Part shown: positions 54,757-64,000 of the stretch, piece after piece | Layout of the letters: every line of letters begins with the position of its first letter | Numbering within the stretch: the first letter of the stretch is position 1 | Assembly (NCBI GenBank): GCA_033296705.1 | Contig: MU856931.1 | Coordinates: forward strand, 1-64,000 | From: Chaetomidium leptoderma | Lineage: Eukaryota; Ascomycota; Sordariomycetes; Sordariales; Chaetomiaceae | DNA: 64,000 nucleotides | Direction: 5' to 3' | Notes under the pieces: generated by a model | The model's input: only the letters and a program-made list of their open reading frames with translations | What the model was told of the DNA's origin: nothing | The model's database searches: none | Translations under genes and position numbers: made by a program

Positions 54757-54845
54757 TGGATGCACCCGGGATCGAACCGGGGACCTTTCACAAGGCGCAT
54801 TCCAGTCAATGCGAAGCGAAAATCATACCACTAGACCATGCACCC
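54757..54845 (-). tRNA. tRNA-Ala (anticodon CGC), with intron
   Basis: Minus-strand gene of 89 nt. Acceptor stem GGGTGCA pairs with TGCATCC through a G3:U70 pair, the alanine identity element, with A73 as discriminator. D arm GTC/GAT around TAGTGGTAT; anticodon stem TTCGC/GTGAA; T arm CCCGG-TTCGATC-CCGGG. The anticodon loop starts TT-CGC-A and is interrupted after position 37 by a 17-nt intron whose TGCG can pair with the anticodon region CGCA, as in canonical tRNA introns. The intron length was derived by fitting a 7-base loop. It would decode GCG. Confidence 0.9.
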
Positions 54846-55731
54846 GAGGTACTCTTGGATGAGGGAATTTGGAGTTTTGCCAGTTTATGAGCAGCCGAGT
54901 TTTGTCCCGAGTTGGCACCCCTGAAAGCTGCCCTAACTTAATCTGTCCAAGGGAGCCGGGTCTGTGCCAATCCCGCCAGTCCACTCCTGCATCCATCTGC
55001 TTCAGTCCCAATCAAGATCGCACATGCATAACTCCTCGCAGAATCAGACGCCCCAATCGAAACCCATCGTTCCCCATCGAGCCCACCTCCTCGGCGTCTT
55101 CCGTTTTGCCTGCCGTGTTCGCTTCTCTAGCGCCCTGCATCTTTCCATCAACGCTGTGAGACGCGAGGCGACCTAATCGTTGTTTATCTGTCGCGCTAGA
55201 TCCAGGGCAATTTCAAGATTGCGCGACGGGGTGGACTTGTGGAGAACGCCATCTGGGGTTGCAGCTCCCAGTTCCCACCAGGTTGCGCCCGGTCGACTAG
55301 CACCCCTCGTTCAGACGACGGGCCGGGAAAGAGGAGAAGAGCCGGCGCCATTTTCCCACCCACCTGCGAATTCGGAGGCGCCGTCTCGGTGACCGCCGCT
55401 GTCCGATCTGCCCCACGGCTTCACCCACGGCAGCAGCTGCCAACCCCCGATCCCTCACCAAATCGGCTGCCCTCGATGCAGCGACCGCAGGCCCACCGCA
55501 ATCCGCAGCAAATCCGAAACTGCCGTCGCCGTCGCAGCAACCCCCCTACCCACCCGCTCCCACGCCCCTTTCGCCCGGGCCAGTAACACCCGCCCAGCCA
55601 TCGCGAGGAAACAGCCTACTACGAAGGGGCCTTGGCGGCGCCCCAGACTCGTTCCCCCAGTCTCCCTTCCGCACCCGCCGCGCCGCTGCGCAGCTCCCGT
55701 TCCGACACCTCTCGGCATCGCGTCTCTGGAA
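54846..55731. other. Upstream region of the Erf4 gene
   Basis: Promoter plus the probable 5' part of the Erf4 coding region. The Pro-rich open frame 55301-55731 is likely coding; the true start is not resolved. Confidence 0.45.
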
Positions 55732-55741
55732 NNNNNNNNNN
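55732..55741. other. Assembly gap (10 N)
   Basis: Ten undetermined bases within the N-terminal low-complexity region of the Erf4-like gene; frames on the two sides do not match if the gap is taken as exactly 10. Confidence 0.98.
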
Positions 55742-57024
55742 CCCCGAGAAACCTAGCTCCTCCGGCAACAGGCAGGCCACGCCGCCAGTCCACGCCGCCG
55801 CCTCCACCCATCCCGCTCGCACGGCCTACGCTTGACGTCACCGAGGACTCGTCTAGGCCCATCGGCACCGCTGCCGGTGATTACCCGCTTCTGACGCTCC
55901 CCGAACAGGGCCAGGTCCGCCGGTCACTCTCCCACAGGGCCAGTCTCCATCTCGATCGCTACGCCGGAGCCGAGCAGACCATCAGCCTGCCGCCCTCCCT
56001 CCGCCATTCGTACGACGAAAAGCGTTCGAGTGCCACACCCTCGCCGGTCGAGGAACCAGAACCAGAAGCAGGCCCGTCCACCAGCCGGCAGGCGGCCCAC
56101 TTGGTGGTCCCCGAGGGCCGGAGATTTCGAAGCAGGGGTCCAAGCTTCACAAAGCTACACGCACCAGTCGGGCTCAGTTTCAGCTTCAGGCCCGGGTCGA
56201 GACAGAAAGAAGACAAGGGCAAAGGCAAGGCAGTCATGGCGCCACCCGACGATGCCGGGGATGGCTTCACGCCAGACCTGGAACGCGGGCCAGATGTCCT
56301 CAACCACCGCGACTCCACGGCGTCTGGCCTGTCGGGCATCATGTCGGCCCTCTCTTCGAGCAACTCGTCCATCATGGGCGACCCGGACCAGCCACCAGAC
56401 AACGGAGAGGAATGGGGACCCCAGCATCCCTGCTACCCGCACCTGAACCCGCACGTCCCTGTAGACTCGCCCGAATATGCCAACACACGCATCATTAGGG
56501 TCCGCCGGGACTGGCTTCTCCAGGGCGACCTTGCGCCAACCTTTTCCAACCTCTACCCCGACATCCTGGATCCCGCAGGCGTGTCCGAGCAAGAGTTCCG
56601 TCGTGTCATTGACAAGTTGAATAGCGAGCTGGTCCCCATTTTCAGCCCGTCTGCGTGGAGGAACCTGCTGGACAATGTGCTGGGCTTGGCGACCGGGTGG
56701 CTCTGGGACGACCTTGGTTTCACGGCGGCCAAGACGCGCCTCCGAAGCCTCGAGCGGTGGATTGAGCAGTGGAATGCCGAGATGGAGAAGACGGCGGGGC
56801 CCGACGAGGGCGTCATTCCGCCCAAGATTGTGCCCCTGCGGCGGACGGGGTATATGACGGTATGTTTTGGTCGTGGTTCTCACTAGGTTTATCTGTACTG
56901 ACTGCCGCAGCTCGACATTCAAATATCGGATCCGGAACTTGCCCCGGCTTCCCCCACCACACCTAGCTCTTCGCGCGACGGACCAGAAGCCCTGCCGCTT
57001 GACCCACCCGCCGTCGCGGCCTAG
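55742..57024 (+). CDS. ERF4: Erf4-type palmitoyltransferase subunit (5' end unresolved)
   Basis: Accessory subunit of the Ras palmitoyltransferase (Erf2-Erf4; GOLGA7-like domain) at the ER or Golgi. The supported part runs from the gap to 56859 plus a last exon 56911-57024 (51-nt intron, GTATGT donor). The domain is at the C-terminal side: RIIRVRRDWLLQGDLAPTFS, LYPDILDPAGVSEQEFRRVI, LNSELVPIFSPSAWRNLLDN and TRLRSLERWIEQWNAEMEK. The N-terminal part is a disordered Pro/Ser/Arg-rich region cut by a 10-N gap at 55732-55741. Before the gap a Pro-rich frame is open from 55301 (TPLSPGPVTPAQPS) but contains no ATG, so the start codon probably lies in an upstream exon or the gap hides a frame change. 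Confidence 0.82.
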
Positions 57025-57559
57025 TATCCTCAACCCTTGTTTTCGTTTGTTCCTTCACTTATACCCATTAATTGGTTCTTTGTACGCCTGATGATTTCAT
57101 GCACCTACCATACCCCGCGTAATGTTCGTATCACTGTTGTCGTTGGAGGTCGTTTATACCAGAGCATGACATGGCGTTGGTCTGTTTCTGCGCCCCCCTC
57201 GGGCTTCTAGAAGGCGTTTTGGCTAGTTTGGACGAGAGTGTGTACATACATATACCTTTATCGTCTCAGGAGCGACGTTCACCACGTTCCCCTCACTATC
57301 CCCAAATACAATCATCACAATCATGTTTCCTCTGCCACAATCCACATGCAAAGAAAGCATGTGCCACATTTCCATATGTATGTATGTACCTTATGTACAA
57401 CCTGCAGGCAGACGAACGACCCGCCACGCCACCCAAAAACTCCATCCAATCCACCCGCACACCCCACACCCGGCCCTTTGTCCGACCCCTGAAACATGAC
57501 TCACTTTCCCGGCGAATAAAGGGTGCCTCACAGGTCTCTGCCTCAACAACAGCACAAAA
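57025..57559. other. Intergenic region
   Basis: 3' flank of the Erf4 gene and 5' flank of the initiator tRNA. No gene recognised. Confidence 0.5.
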
Positions 57560-57631
57560 AGCTCTGTAGCTAAGCGGAATAGCGCCGGGCTCATAACCCG
57601 GAGGTCACTCGATCGAAACGAGTCAGAGCTA
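57560..57631 (+). tRNA. Initiator tRNA-Met (anticodon CAT)
   Basis: 72 nt without intron. Acceptor stem AGCTCTG/CAGAGCT, so the first pair is A1:U72, an initiator hallmark. The anticodon stem is CCGGG/CCCGG with three G:C pairs next to the loop CTCATAA. The T loop is ATCGAAA, with A54 and A60 in place of the usual T54 and pyrimidine 60, again an initiator feature. The discriminator is A. Confidence 0.94.
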
Positions 57632-57968
57632 AGCTTGAATTTTTTCGGTTTCCCACCTAGGCAAGCCAACTTTTTTGTTTCACACGCACAGGTACATACG
57701 CACAACAACCTTGAACTGGAACTGGGGCTTGTCTTTTTGTAGGATTGTTTCTCCGAGAACCCCACCACCAACCCTTGATGGTTAGGGTTAGGGCTTTGTG
57801 TGCGTACTCCGCGTCGTTCCTTTTTCTTTTTCTTTTTCATACCCCTTTTCTTTTTCTTTTTCATACCCCATGGTCTTGGAATCTACACACTTCACTTGTT
57901 GTTGTTGTTGTTGGTCACAGTGCACTAGAGTCATGCTTGGATATAAACAACCCATTACGTCCTCCTAA
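57632..57968. other. Intergenic region with telomere-like and T-rich repeats
   Basis: Between the initiator tRNA and the 3' end of the AMP-binding gene. Contains two TTAGGG-type units near 57784, a duplicated T-rich unit at 57821-57869 and a GTT run near 57900. Confidence 0.6.
57821..57869 (+). repeat. Two-copy T-rich direct repeat
   Basis: TTTTTCTTTTTCTTTTTCAT then ACCCC, present twice in tandem; likely slippage-prone. Confidence 0.85.
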
Positions 57969-59933
57969 TCATTGCCCCCCTCCCACCAAAACCTCCCCCG
58001 GCGTCCCCTTCTTCGCCCACTCCCGCAGCACAGTCTTCTTGATCTTGCCCGTGCTCGTCTTGGGCAGCTCCCTGACGACCTCGACCTCGCGCGGCACCAT
58101 GAACTTGCTGATGGAGCTCTGGTGCTTGGCCCAGTCGATGACGTCCTGACCCCGGAGGCTGTTTTTGTTGCCGCCCCCCTCCTTGACCGTCACATACGCC
58201 TTGGGCCGCTCGCCCCAGTGGGAATCGGGCACCGCGACCACGCCGGCTTCGAGGACGTCCGGGTGCTCTACCAGCATGGACTCGAGGGCGACCGAGGAGA
58301 TGTTTTCGCCGCCTGCAAGCACGAACGAGTCAATGGAAAGTTTGGGTGTGGGGAAAGAAAGGAGAGGAGTGTGTGTGCTCACCAGAAATAATGATATCCT
58401 TGGCCCGGTCCTGGATCTGGATACTCCCGTCGGGGTGCCACACGGCCAGGTCCCCCGAGTGCAGCACGCCGCCCGCAAACAGCTTGCGCGTCGCCTCCGG
58501 GTCCTTGTAGTACTCTTTGCAGCAGATGTTGCCCGAGAATACAATCTCGCCCATCTCCTTGCCGTCCTTGGCCACGTCGATGAGCACGTCCTCGGGCTGG
58601 TCGGGCTTGATGATCCGGGCGGGGAGCGCAGTCAGGAAGCCGTGGCCCTGCCGCGCCATCTTGGCGTACCGTGCGTGGTTGGGGAGGCTGTCCCACTCCG
58701 GGAGCATGTAGCCCCGGGTGATGGGGCCGTACGTCTCCGTCAGGCCGTAGACGTGCACGGGGAGCAGGTTGAGGTTCGTCATTTGCTCAAACAGGTGCGC
58801 GGTGGGTGGGCTGGCCGCGACGGTGACGCGGACGGGGCGGGGGAGGACCTCGGCATCCTTGTGGGCGCACAGGAGCGTGTTGACGGTGGGCGCGGCGTTG
58901 AAGTGTGTGATGCCTTCTTCCTTGAGAAGCTTCCAGATCAGGGGGTAGTCGATCTTGCGCAGACAGACGTGCGTGCCGCGGACGGCGCACACGGCCCAGG
59001 GGAATGTCCAGCCAACAGCGTGGAACCTGGTTGTTCGATCAGCGGAGAGGTTCTGCCAGCGGAGAGGTAGACTTACATCGGCAACGTCCAGAGGTACTTG
59101 CACCTCGCATCCGGGAGGTTCAACCCCGACTCAACAACATTGGCCAGCGTAGCCAAGTAAGCGCCACGGTGCGTGTACACGACCCCCTTGGGCTTCGACG
59201 TCGTCCCCGACGTGAACGGGATCGCAATCATATCGTCCTCGTTCTCAACCCTCTGCGACACCAGGTCGGCCCAGCCCTTGCTCCCCGACTCCCGATCGTG
59301 CGTCAGCCCCTCAAGAACCGCCTCATCAAACGGCCCGCACAGCTCGCCCTCGGTAGCATCCGTATCCTTCATAAGTGAGTTAGCCATCATCACCCACCAC
59401 AGGCGACACAAAAAGAAAAGGGGGGGACAACCCACCAAATCAACAAGCACCTCCACCCCCGGCCTCCCCCTCCGAAACCCGCCCAACAACCCCTCAAACT
59501 CAGCATCCACAATCACACAATCCACCTCTGCAAACTCCAAAATAAACCGCACATCCTCCTCCTTGAGCCGGTAATTGACCGGCACGAGCACGCCGCCGGC
59601 CGCGACAACGCCATAGACAGTCTCCAGAAAAGCCGGCGTGTTGGGCGCGAGGAGCCCGACCCGCGTGAAGCCGCGCTTGCGCAGGTAGTAGGCCAGCCCG
59701 CGGGCGCGGTCGGCCAGCTCGGCGTAGGAGCGGCGCAGCAGGCGGCCGTTGGCCGTGATGTGCACGCAGGCTTCGGCGCGGGGCTCGATGGCGGCGGCGC
59801 GCTCGAGGAAGAAGGTTGGGGAGAGGTGCGAGAGGTGGTGGTGGGTTTTTTTTTGGGGAGGTGAGGAGGAGGACGGGGAGGCGGGGAGGAGGTGGCCTAG
59901 GAGGTTGCGGAGGCGGGAGGGAGGGGGAGACAT
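57969..59933 (-). CDS. AMP-binding acyl-activating enzyme (acyl-CoA synthetase-like)
   Basis: ANL-superfamily ligase that adenylates a carboxylic acid and passes it to CoA. Four exons: 59933-59436, 59366-59077, 59026-58383 and 58312-57969; 591 residues. Start at ATG 59933; further upstream the frame begins only at a TTG. P-loop motif IPFTSGTTSKPKGVVYTH, then GLTETYGPI, HSGDLAVWHPDGSIQIQDR with KDIIISGGENISS, and the C-terminal catalytic lysine in PKTSTGKIKKT. Residues 40-100 have the family start (HITANGRLLRRSYAELADRA, GLLAPNTPAFLE). It resembles plant and fungal acyl-activating enzymes of the medium-chain/benzoate type; the substrate cannot be read from the sequence. No PTS1 or clear mitochondrial presequence is present. 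Intron 1 (59367-59435) is 69 nt, with no in-frame stop. Confidence 0.93.
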
Positions 59934-61111
59934 GGTGGCTGTTTTTTCTTCTCTTTTGTTCCTCTGGCAGGTAGGGGGTGGTTGGGGGATGCCGGGTGTC
60001 GGCTGGAGGTCCGGATTGGCGCGAGATGAGGTTGGGGGTTGTTTCTGTCCGAGGGTATGGTGGCGGTGAGCTACGACAGCGGGACGCGAGGCCGAGAAGA
60101 GGGAGGTTATAGGACGTAATGTGTGCGGCAAGGCGGAGGGCGGAGCGTGTTACCGATTTGCACAAGCCGGGGCCGACGTCTGGTGCCGATCGAAGCCGCC
60201 GTTGGTCCGAGGAGAGACAGACAAGGGAGATGAGGGCAATGGGACGGAAAGATGCGGTGACTCGGATGAAATGAGAGGGAACGGAGTCTATATAAGTAGT
60301 CTCTAGTCTGCCGGTCTTGAATCCACCGGGACAAGCGCGAGGGCGAGAGGCAAGTGTTCCAGAAGTTCCAGGTGTCCGGACTCCATCTCCAATTCCTCGG
60401 TCAAGGCGGCGCCGTCCCAGCAATCCGATCCGGGGCTCTCCGCATTTCAAGGTTGCGCGTCGATGAGCACCGCTAAACCGCATTGGGTAGTGCAGAAACG
60501 AGGGCCTCCACTGTGCGACACGATCGCCTCAGTTCGCTCCATCTCGGGTGGGTTTGGGACGAGGAGTCGAAGGAGAGATAGAGTCAGAAAAGAGCAAGAA
60601 ATTCGAGAGGAAATTCAAGAGAAAGTCGTCAACGTCCAAAAAAAAGCATGGATGTTGCGACCCTCAAACCCGGGACTCAACTTCAAGGCGACCTCGAGGC
60701 GACTTCCCTTCCTGATTTGGCCCATCCGTCTGAAACGGCTCCCCGCGCACGATTTGGTTTGTGGGGGGGAGGGGCTACCTCATTAGGACAAGCGAGTGCG
60801 GCATTGATTACCCCACACTCAACCCCACCTCCGTCCCTAAGCCTTTTTCAACCACACCGATAGGGCACCAGACCCAGACCCGTTCCAGGTTCCTCGTTCA
60901 ACTCGGTAGCTTCTTTCTTCCGATGCTGTGGCTTTTTTCACTCGGGGCACACAGTCACAGAGTCAAATAGCCAGACATGACAAACAACGCTCATTCGATT
61001 CATAATTATCATACTCCCTTTACGGGATTTTCCCTCAGAAACAGGAGCCAGCACGAGGCGGCAAAACCATGGCGTCAAACAGCCACTTAAAAACAACACG
61101 CACCCCCCCGC
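59934..61111. other. Intergenic region
   Basis: Promoter of the AMP-binding gene and 3' flank of the beta-glucosidase gene (same strand). An open upstream frame carries on from the AMP-binding gene without an ATG. Otherwise nothing recognised. Confidence 0.5.
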
Positions 61112-62594
61112 TTACTCCTTGCGGATGAGGCTGTCAAACAGCGGCTTGAGGCTCTTGGCGCTCTTCTTGGGGTGGCGCTTCTGGTCGTTGGCGTAGTCGA
61201 CGTAGGTGACGCCGAAGCGGGTCTCGTAGCCCTCGGCCCACTCAAAGTTGTCCATGAGCGACCAGGCGAGGTAGCCCTGGACATTGACACCATCCTCGGA
61301 CGAGGCGGCGGCCATGGCGCGCACGTAGTCGTCAAAGTACTTGACGCGGAAGTCGTCCTCGACGATCTGCTCGAGCGACATGTCGTTCTCGCCCTTGAGC
61401 GACGTGCCGTTCTCGGTCACGTAGATCTTGGGGTAGCCGTAGCGCTTGCTGAGCCAGTTGAGCAGGTCGCGGAACCCCTGCGCGTGCGGCCGCAGCCAGA
61501 AGGACTGCGTCTCGGGCCCGATGCAGTCGCCGTTCTTGTTGTAGAAGAGCGTCTCGAGGTTGCCTAGGAAGTCGTCCTCGGGCGCCACGCCCTTCTTGTG
61601 CTTGATGTAGTTGGCCGTGTAGTGGTTCATGCCGTAAAAGTCGTTGGAGCCCTTGACGAGCGCAATGTCCTCGGGCGACCACGTCGGCAGCCGGTCGCCC
61701 AGCTGCTTGCGCATCGACTCCGGGTAGTGGCCCAGGTAGATGGGGTCGGCGAACCACGAGATGGCGAACTCGATCTTGCGGTCGCACGCCTCGACGTCGG
61801 CCGGGTCCGAGGGGTCCCAGGGGAGCGTGGCGTCGCCGTTGAGCGTGATGCCAATCTCGCCGCCCTGCGTGGGCTTGAAGTCCTCGCGGTAGGCCTTGAC
61901 CGCCTTGCCGTGGGCCACGAGGATGTTGTGGCCGACGATCCAGGGCTCGCGCGCGCTGTCGCCGACGGCCGACTTGCTGCGGTCCGACGTGCGGCCGGGC
62001 GCAAAGTAGCCGCTGTTGTAGCCCAGGATGGACGAGCACCAGGGCTCGTTGAAGGTGATCCAGGACTTGCACTTGGGGATGGCCTTGAACATGACGCGCG
62101 CAAAGTTCTCAAAGTCGGCCGAGAACTCCTCCTTGTTCAGGTAGCCGCCGTAGCGCTTGTCCAGGGCGTCGGGCACATCCCAGTGGAGGAGCGTGATGAA
62201 GGGCGTGATGCCGTTCTCGAGCAGGTCGTCGACGAATTTGACATAGTGGTCCAGGCCCTTCTGGTTGATCGGGTCGTTGCGCCCGCCGAGCGGGATGACA
62301 CGCGACCACGAGAGCGAGAAGCGGTAGGCGGTGGCGCCCAGGGACTTGAGCAGGTCAATGTCCTCCTTGGTGCGCTTGTACGAGTCGCAGGCCACGACAC
62401 CGGAGCTGCCGTCGGCGATCTTGCCGGGGATGTTGCAGAAGGTGTCCCAGATGGACGGGCCACGGCCATCCTCGTTGATGGAACCCTCGATCTGGTACCT
62501 GGGGCAAGTCAGTCGGGGTCCCTCCAAGGTCAGGTGTGGGCTGGACTCACGAGGCAGTGGCAAAGCCCCACTGGAAGTCCTTGGGAAGAGACAT
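61112..62594 (-). CDS. GH1 beta-glucosidase, intracellular
   Basis: Glycoside hydrolase family 1 enzyme that splits cellobiose and other beta-glucosides; like fungal Cel1A/BGL2-type enzymes it has no signal peptide and should act in the cytosol. Two exons, 62594-62551 and 62498-61112 (52-nt intron), 476 residues, the usual GH1 size. The N-terminus MSLPKDFQWGFATASYQIEG is typical and spans the junction. Acid/base Glu166 sits in TFNEPW, nucleophile Glu377 in YVTENGT; substrate residues lie in FRFSLSW-type and GYLAWSLMDNFEWAEGY segments. A TATA box about 100 bp upstream fits a tightly regulated gene. In cellulolytic fungi such enzymes also shape inducer sugars by transglycosylation. Confidence 0.97.
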
Positions 62595-64000
62595 GACGGG
62601 CTGCTGTGTGTGGTGGACAGAGGGGTGGGATGGACAGAGGATGTGCTTGATCAACAAAGAGGCCACTGGGACGGGGAGATGTGCCCTTCTTTATATAAAC
62701 CATCACGGCCGTTTCATGCCATCCTCCCCCCCATTCTTCCGCGTGGTTCGGACCGTCGACACCGGAAAAAAGCTAGGCATAGCCTGGGAGATGGGGGCTG
62801 CGGTGCAGATGCGGGCAGCCGGGGTGCCGACAAGGACCCTGGCACTCCTGGGCCCCCCACCGCGGGGTAAGCTGGTCCTGTCAAAGTGACGGGCAACGGC
62901 GGGCGCTGAGTGGTCGACGGCCGGCGACCCGGTGGTTGATGTGGACAGCAACCCTGTCGGGATGCACGAAATTGCGGAACCGACAGGGGCAGCTCCCCTG
63001 GACCCGCCCAAACCCCCAAGGGGATAAACGCCCTTGGGACGCCCAGCCCTGGGCCACGGAAGAAAAACCCGAAACGGCGTTCTGGAAGAGCGACGAGAGC
63101 GTTGTACCCAGGTACCTTACATGAAGAGGCTCTTTTGGCCGGGAGCCGCAAAACATCCAGCAACGACGTTTCGCATGCCGATGCCCGGAGATGCACAAGT
63201 ATGCGCTCCAAACCCCGCCAGACGATCCTGAAAGTCGGAAAGTCGCTCACGTCGCTCTCTCCACCTTGGCACGAGTTTCCGGAACCACGGCCCGCGCGGA
63301 AACAAAGCAGGGCCTCCGGCTGGGTAAACTTCGGCAGACGCAGGGGTGGCCGTAGGCAAAAGCAGGTCACGAGGCGGGGCGTCGTCTTAGCAACTCGAAG
63401 TCACGGCACCACACCGCCCGCGCCCCGAGACGAGCCTCTCTCGCGTCTTTCAACCGCCCGGCGAAACCATGGCACGGCATCCCCTCGAGGCTAGGCGAGA
63501 CGCAGCAAGACGCGCCCGTCCGGTCTGGCAAAAGTCCGGCACGGCTGGGCGACTGGGGGCGAGCAGGCTGCGTCTTGCCGATGGCTAAACCTCGGCCGAC
63601 GTGGCGATTCACGACGCTTCGCTTTCGACGGATCGAACGGTCTGACCACGGGTCGGCGTGCGATCCCGTGGGCGAGCGTCGAACAAATATTTTTAAACTT
63701 GTTATGAATCCCCGGCACCCGGCTGGCTCTCCCGGAAGCTGAATATCGGTGCGTTGGCGCGGTTTCTCATGTTGGGAACGAACGAAGTCGACTGCCTGCA
63801 CCCCGTGGCCGTGGCCGTGGCAACTAGTTCCGGCAATTATTCGTTTCAGTCTTTCAGACGCGGGTTAACCGCGCCTCTGCTGAACAGCTCCCCGTCCGCC
63901 GCCCTTGAACAAATGGTTGGATATTATATGTGCCTGTGTAAGTGGCAGGTCCGGCAACATGTCGGGAAATAATGCGAGTGCCTCGCATGACCGTTGGGTC
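62595..64000. other. Beta-glucosidase upstream region
   Basis: 1.4 kb upstream of the beta-glucosidase gene. Holds the TATA box and a GGCTAAA element at 63583-63589, which matches the XlnR/XYR-1 core but is short enough to occur by chance. The 218-codon minus-strand frame (62714-63370) begins at GTG and has no motif. No further gene recognised. Confidence 0.5.
62691..62700 (-). promoter_or_regulatory. TATA box of the beta-glucosidase gene
   Basis: Minus-strand GTTTATATAA, about 97 bp upstream of the ATG at 62594. Spacing and sequence fit a TATA box; few other genes in this window have one so clear. Confidence 0.6.

Noticed and set aside
57781..57793. Telomere end or telomere-relic interpretation
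   Set aside because: Only two TTAGGG-type units inside unique sequence with genes on both sides; too short to be a telomere.
62714..63370. 218-codon minus-strand open frame upstream of the beta-glucosidase
   Set aside because: Starts at GTG, lacks motifs and covers the promoter with the TATA box.

Overview
The window is nuclear DNA of a filamentous ascomycete. The genes are GC-rich and most are split by short introns (about 50-100 nt, GT-AG, often with a CTAAC/CTGAC-like branch site). The proteins look like Sordariomycetes; Sordariales/Chaetomiaceae is my guess and is inference only. Two 10-N assembly gaps (45706-45715 and 55732-55741) show this is a draft scaffold. I see no bacterial-style operons, CRISPR arrays, viral genes or intact transposons. 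Exon boundaries below were worked out by hand from splice signals, reading-frame phase and family motifs.

Layout, left to right. 1-2.4 kb: mostly no recognised gene, with one speculative three-exon reading. 2.4-6.4 kb: a bifunctional purine-synthesis enzyme (GARS-AIRS) converging on a lysophosphatidic acid acyltransferase. 7.7-11.4 kb: an LCHN/DENND11-type DENN protein, then an RNase MRP subunit (Rmp1). 12.1-14.3 kb: the Tup1/RCO-1 corepressor, followed by about 2.9 kb without a recognisable gene. 17.2-18.0 kb: a three-exon UstYa/DUF3328-like gene with altered active-site motifs. 18.5-22.5 kb: a small DUF2015 membrane protein, ribosomal protein L28 and NAD malate dehydrogenase. 23.4-28.3 kb: TRAPP subunit Trs33, a PIAS/Siz SUMO E3 ligase and a small DUF2423 (LLP-like) ribosome-biogenesis protein. 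29.2-38.5 kb: GPI ethanolamine-phosphate transferase Las21/Gpi7, condensin subunit Ycg1/CAP-G and the nucleolar RRM protein Nop4. 39.1-50.4 kb: an uncharacterised protein, an F-box protein, a NIPA-type (DUF803) transporter and a large DUF4203 membrane protein. 52.7-57.6 kb: another uncharacterised membrane protein, a tRNA-Ala(CGC) with intron, a gap-interrupted Erf4 palmitoyltransferase subunit and an initiator tRNA-Met. 58-62.6 kb: an acyl-activating (AMP-binding) enzyme and an intracellular GH1 beta-glucosidase.

Most of the content is housekeeping, with a clear share for ribosome and RNA biogenesis (Rmp1, Nop4, L28, DUF2423) and for the secretory pathway and membranes (Trs33, Las21, Erf4, DENN protein, acyltransferase, transporters). 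These genes are not organised as one pathway. Several neighbours are divergent and share short promoters (DUF2015/L28, SUMO ligase/DUF2423, condensin/Nop4). The best leads are the divergent UstYa-like gene, the duplicated DEFDDIFG motif at the end of Rmp1, TTAGGG-type sites upstream of rmp1 and nop4, the intron-containing tRNA-Ala, and four conserved-looking proteins of unknown role.
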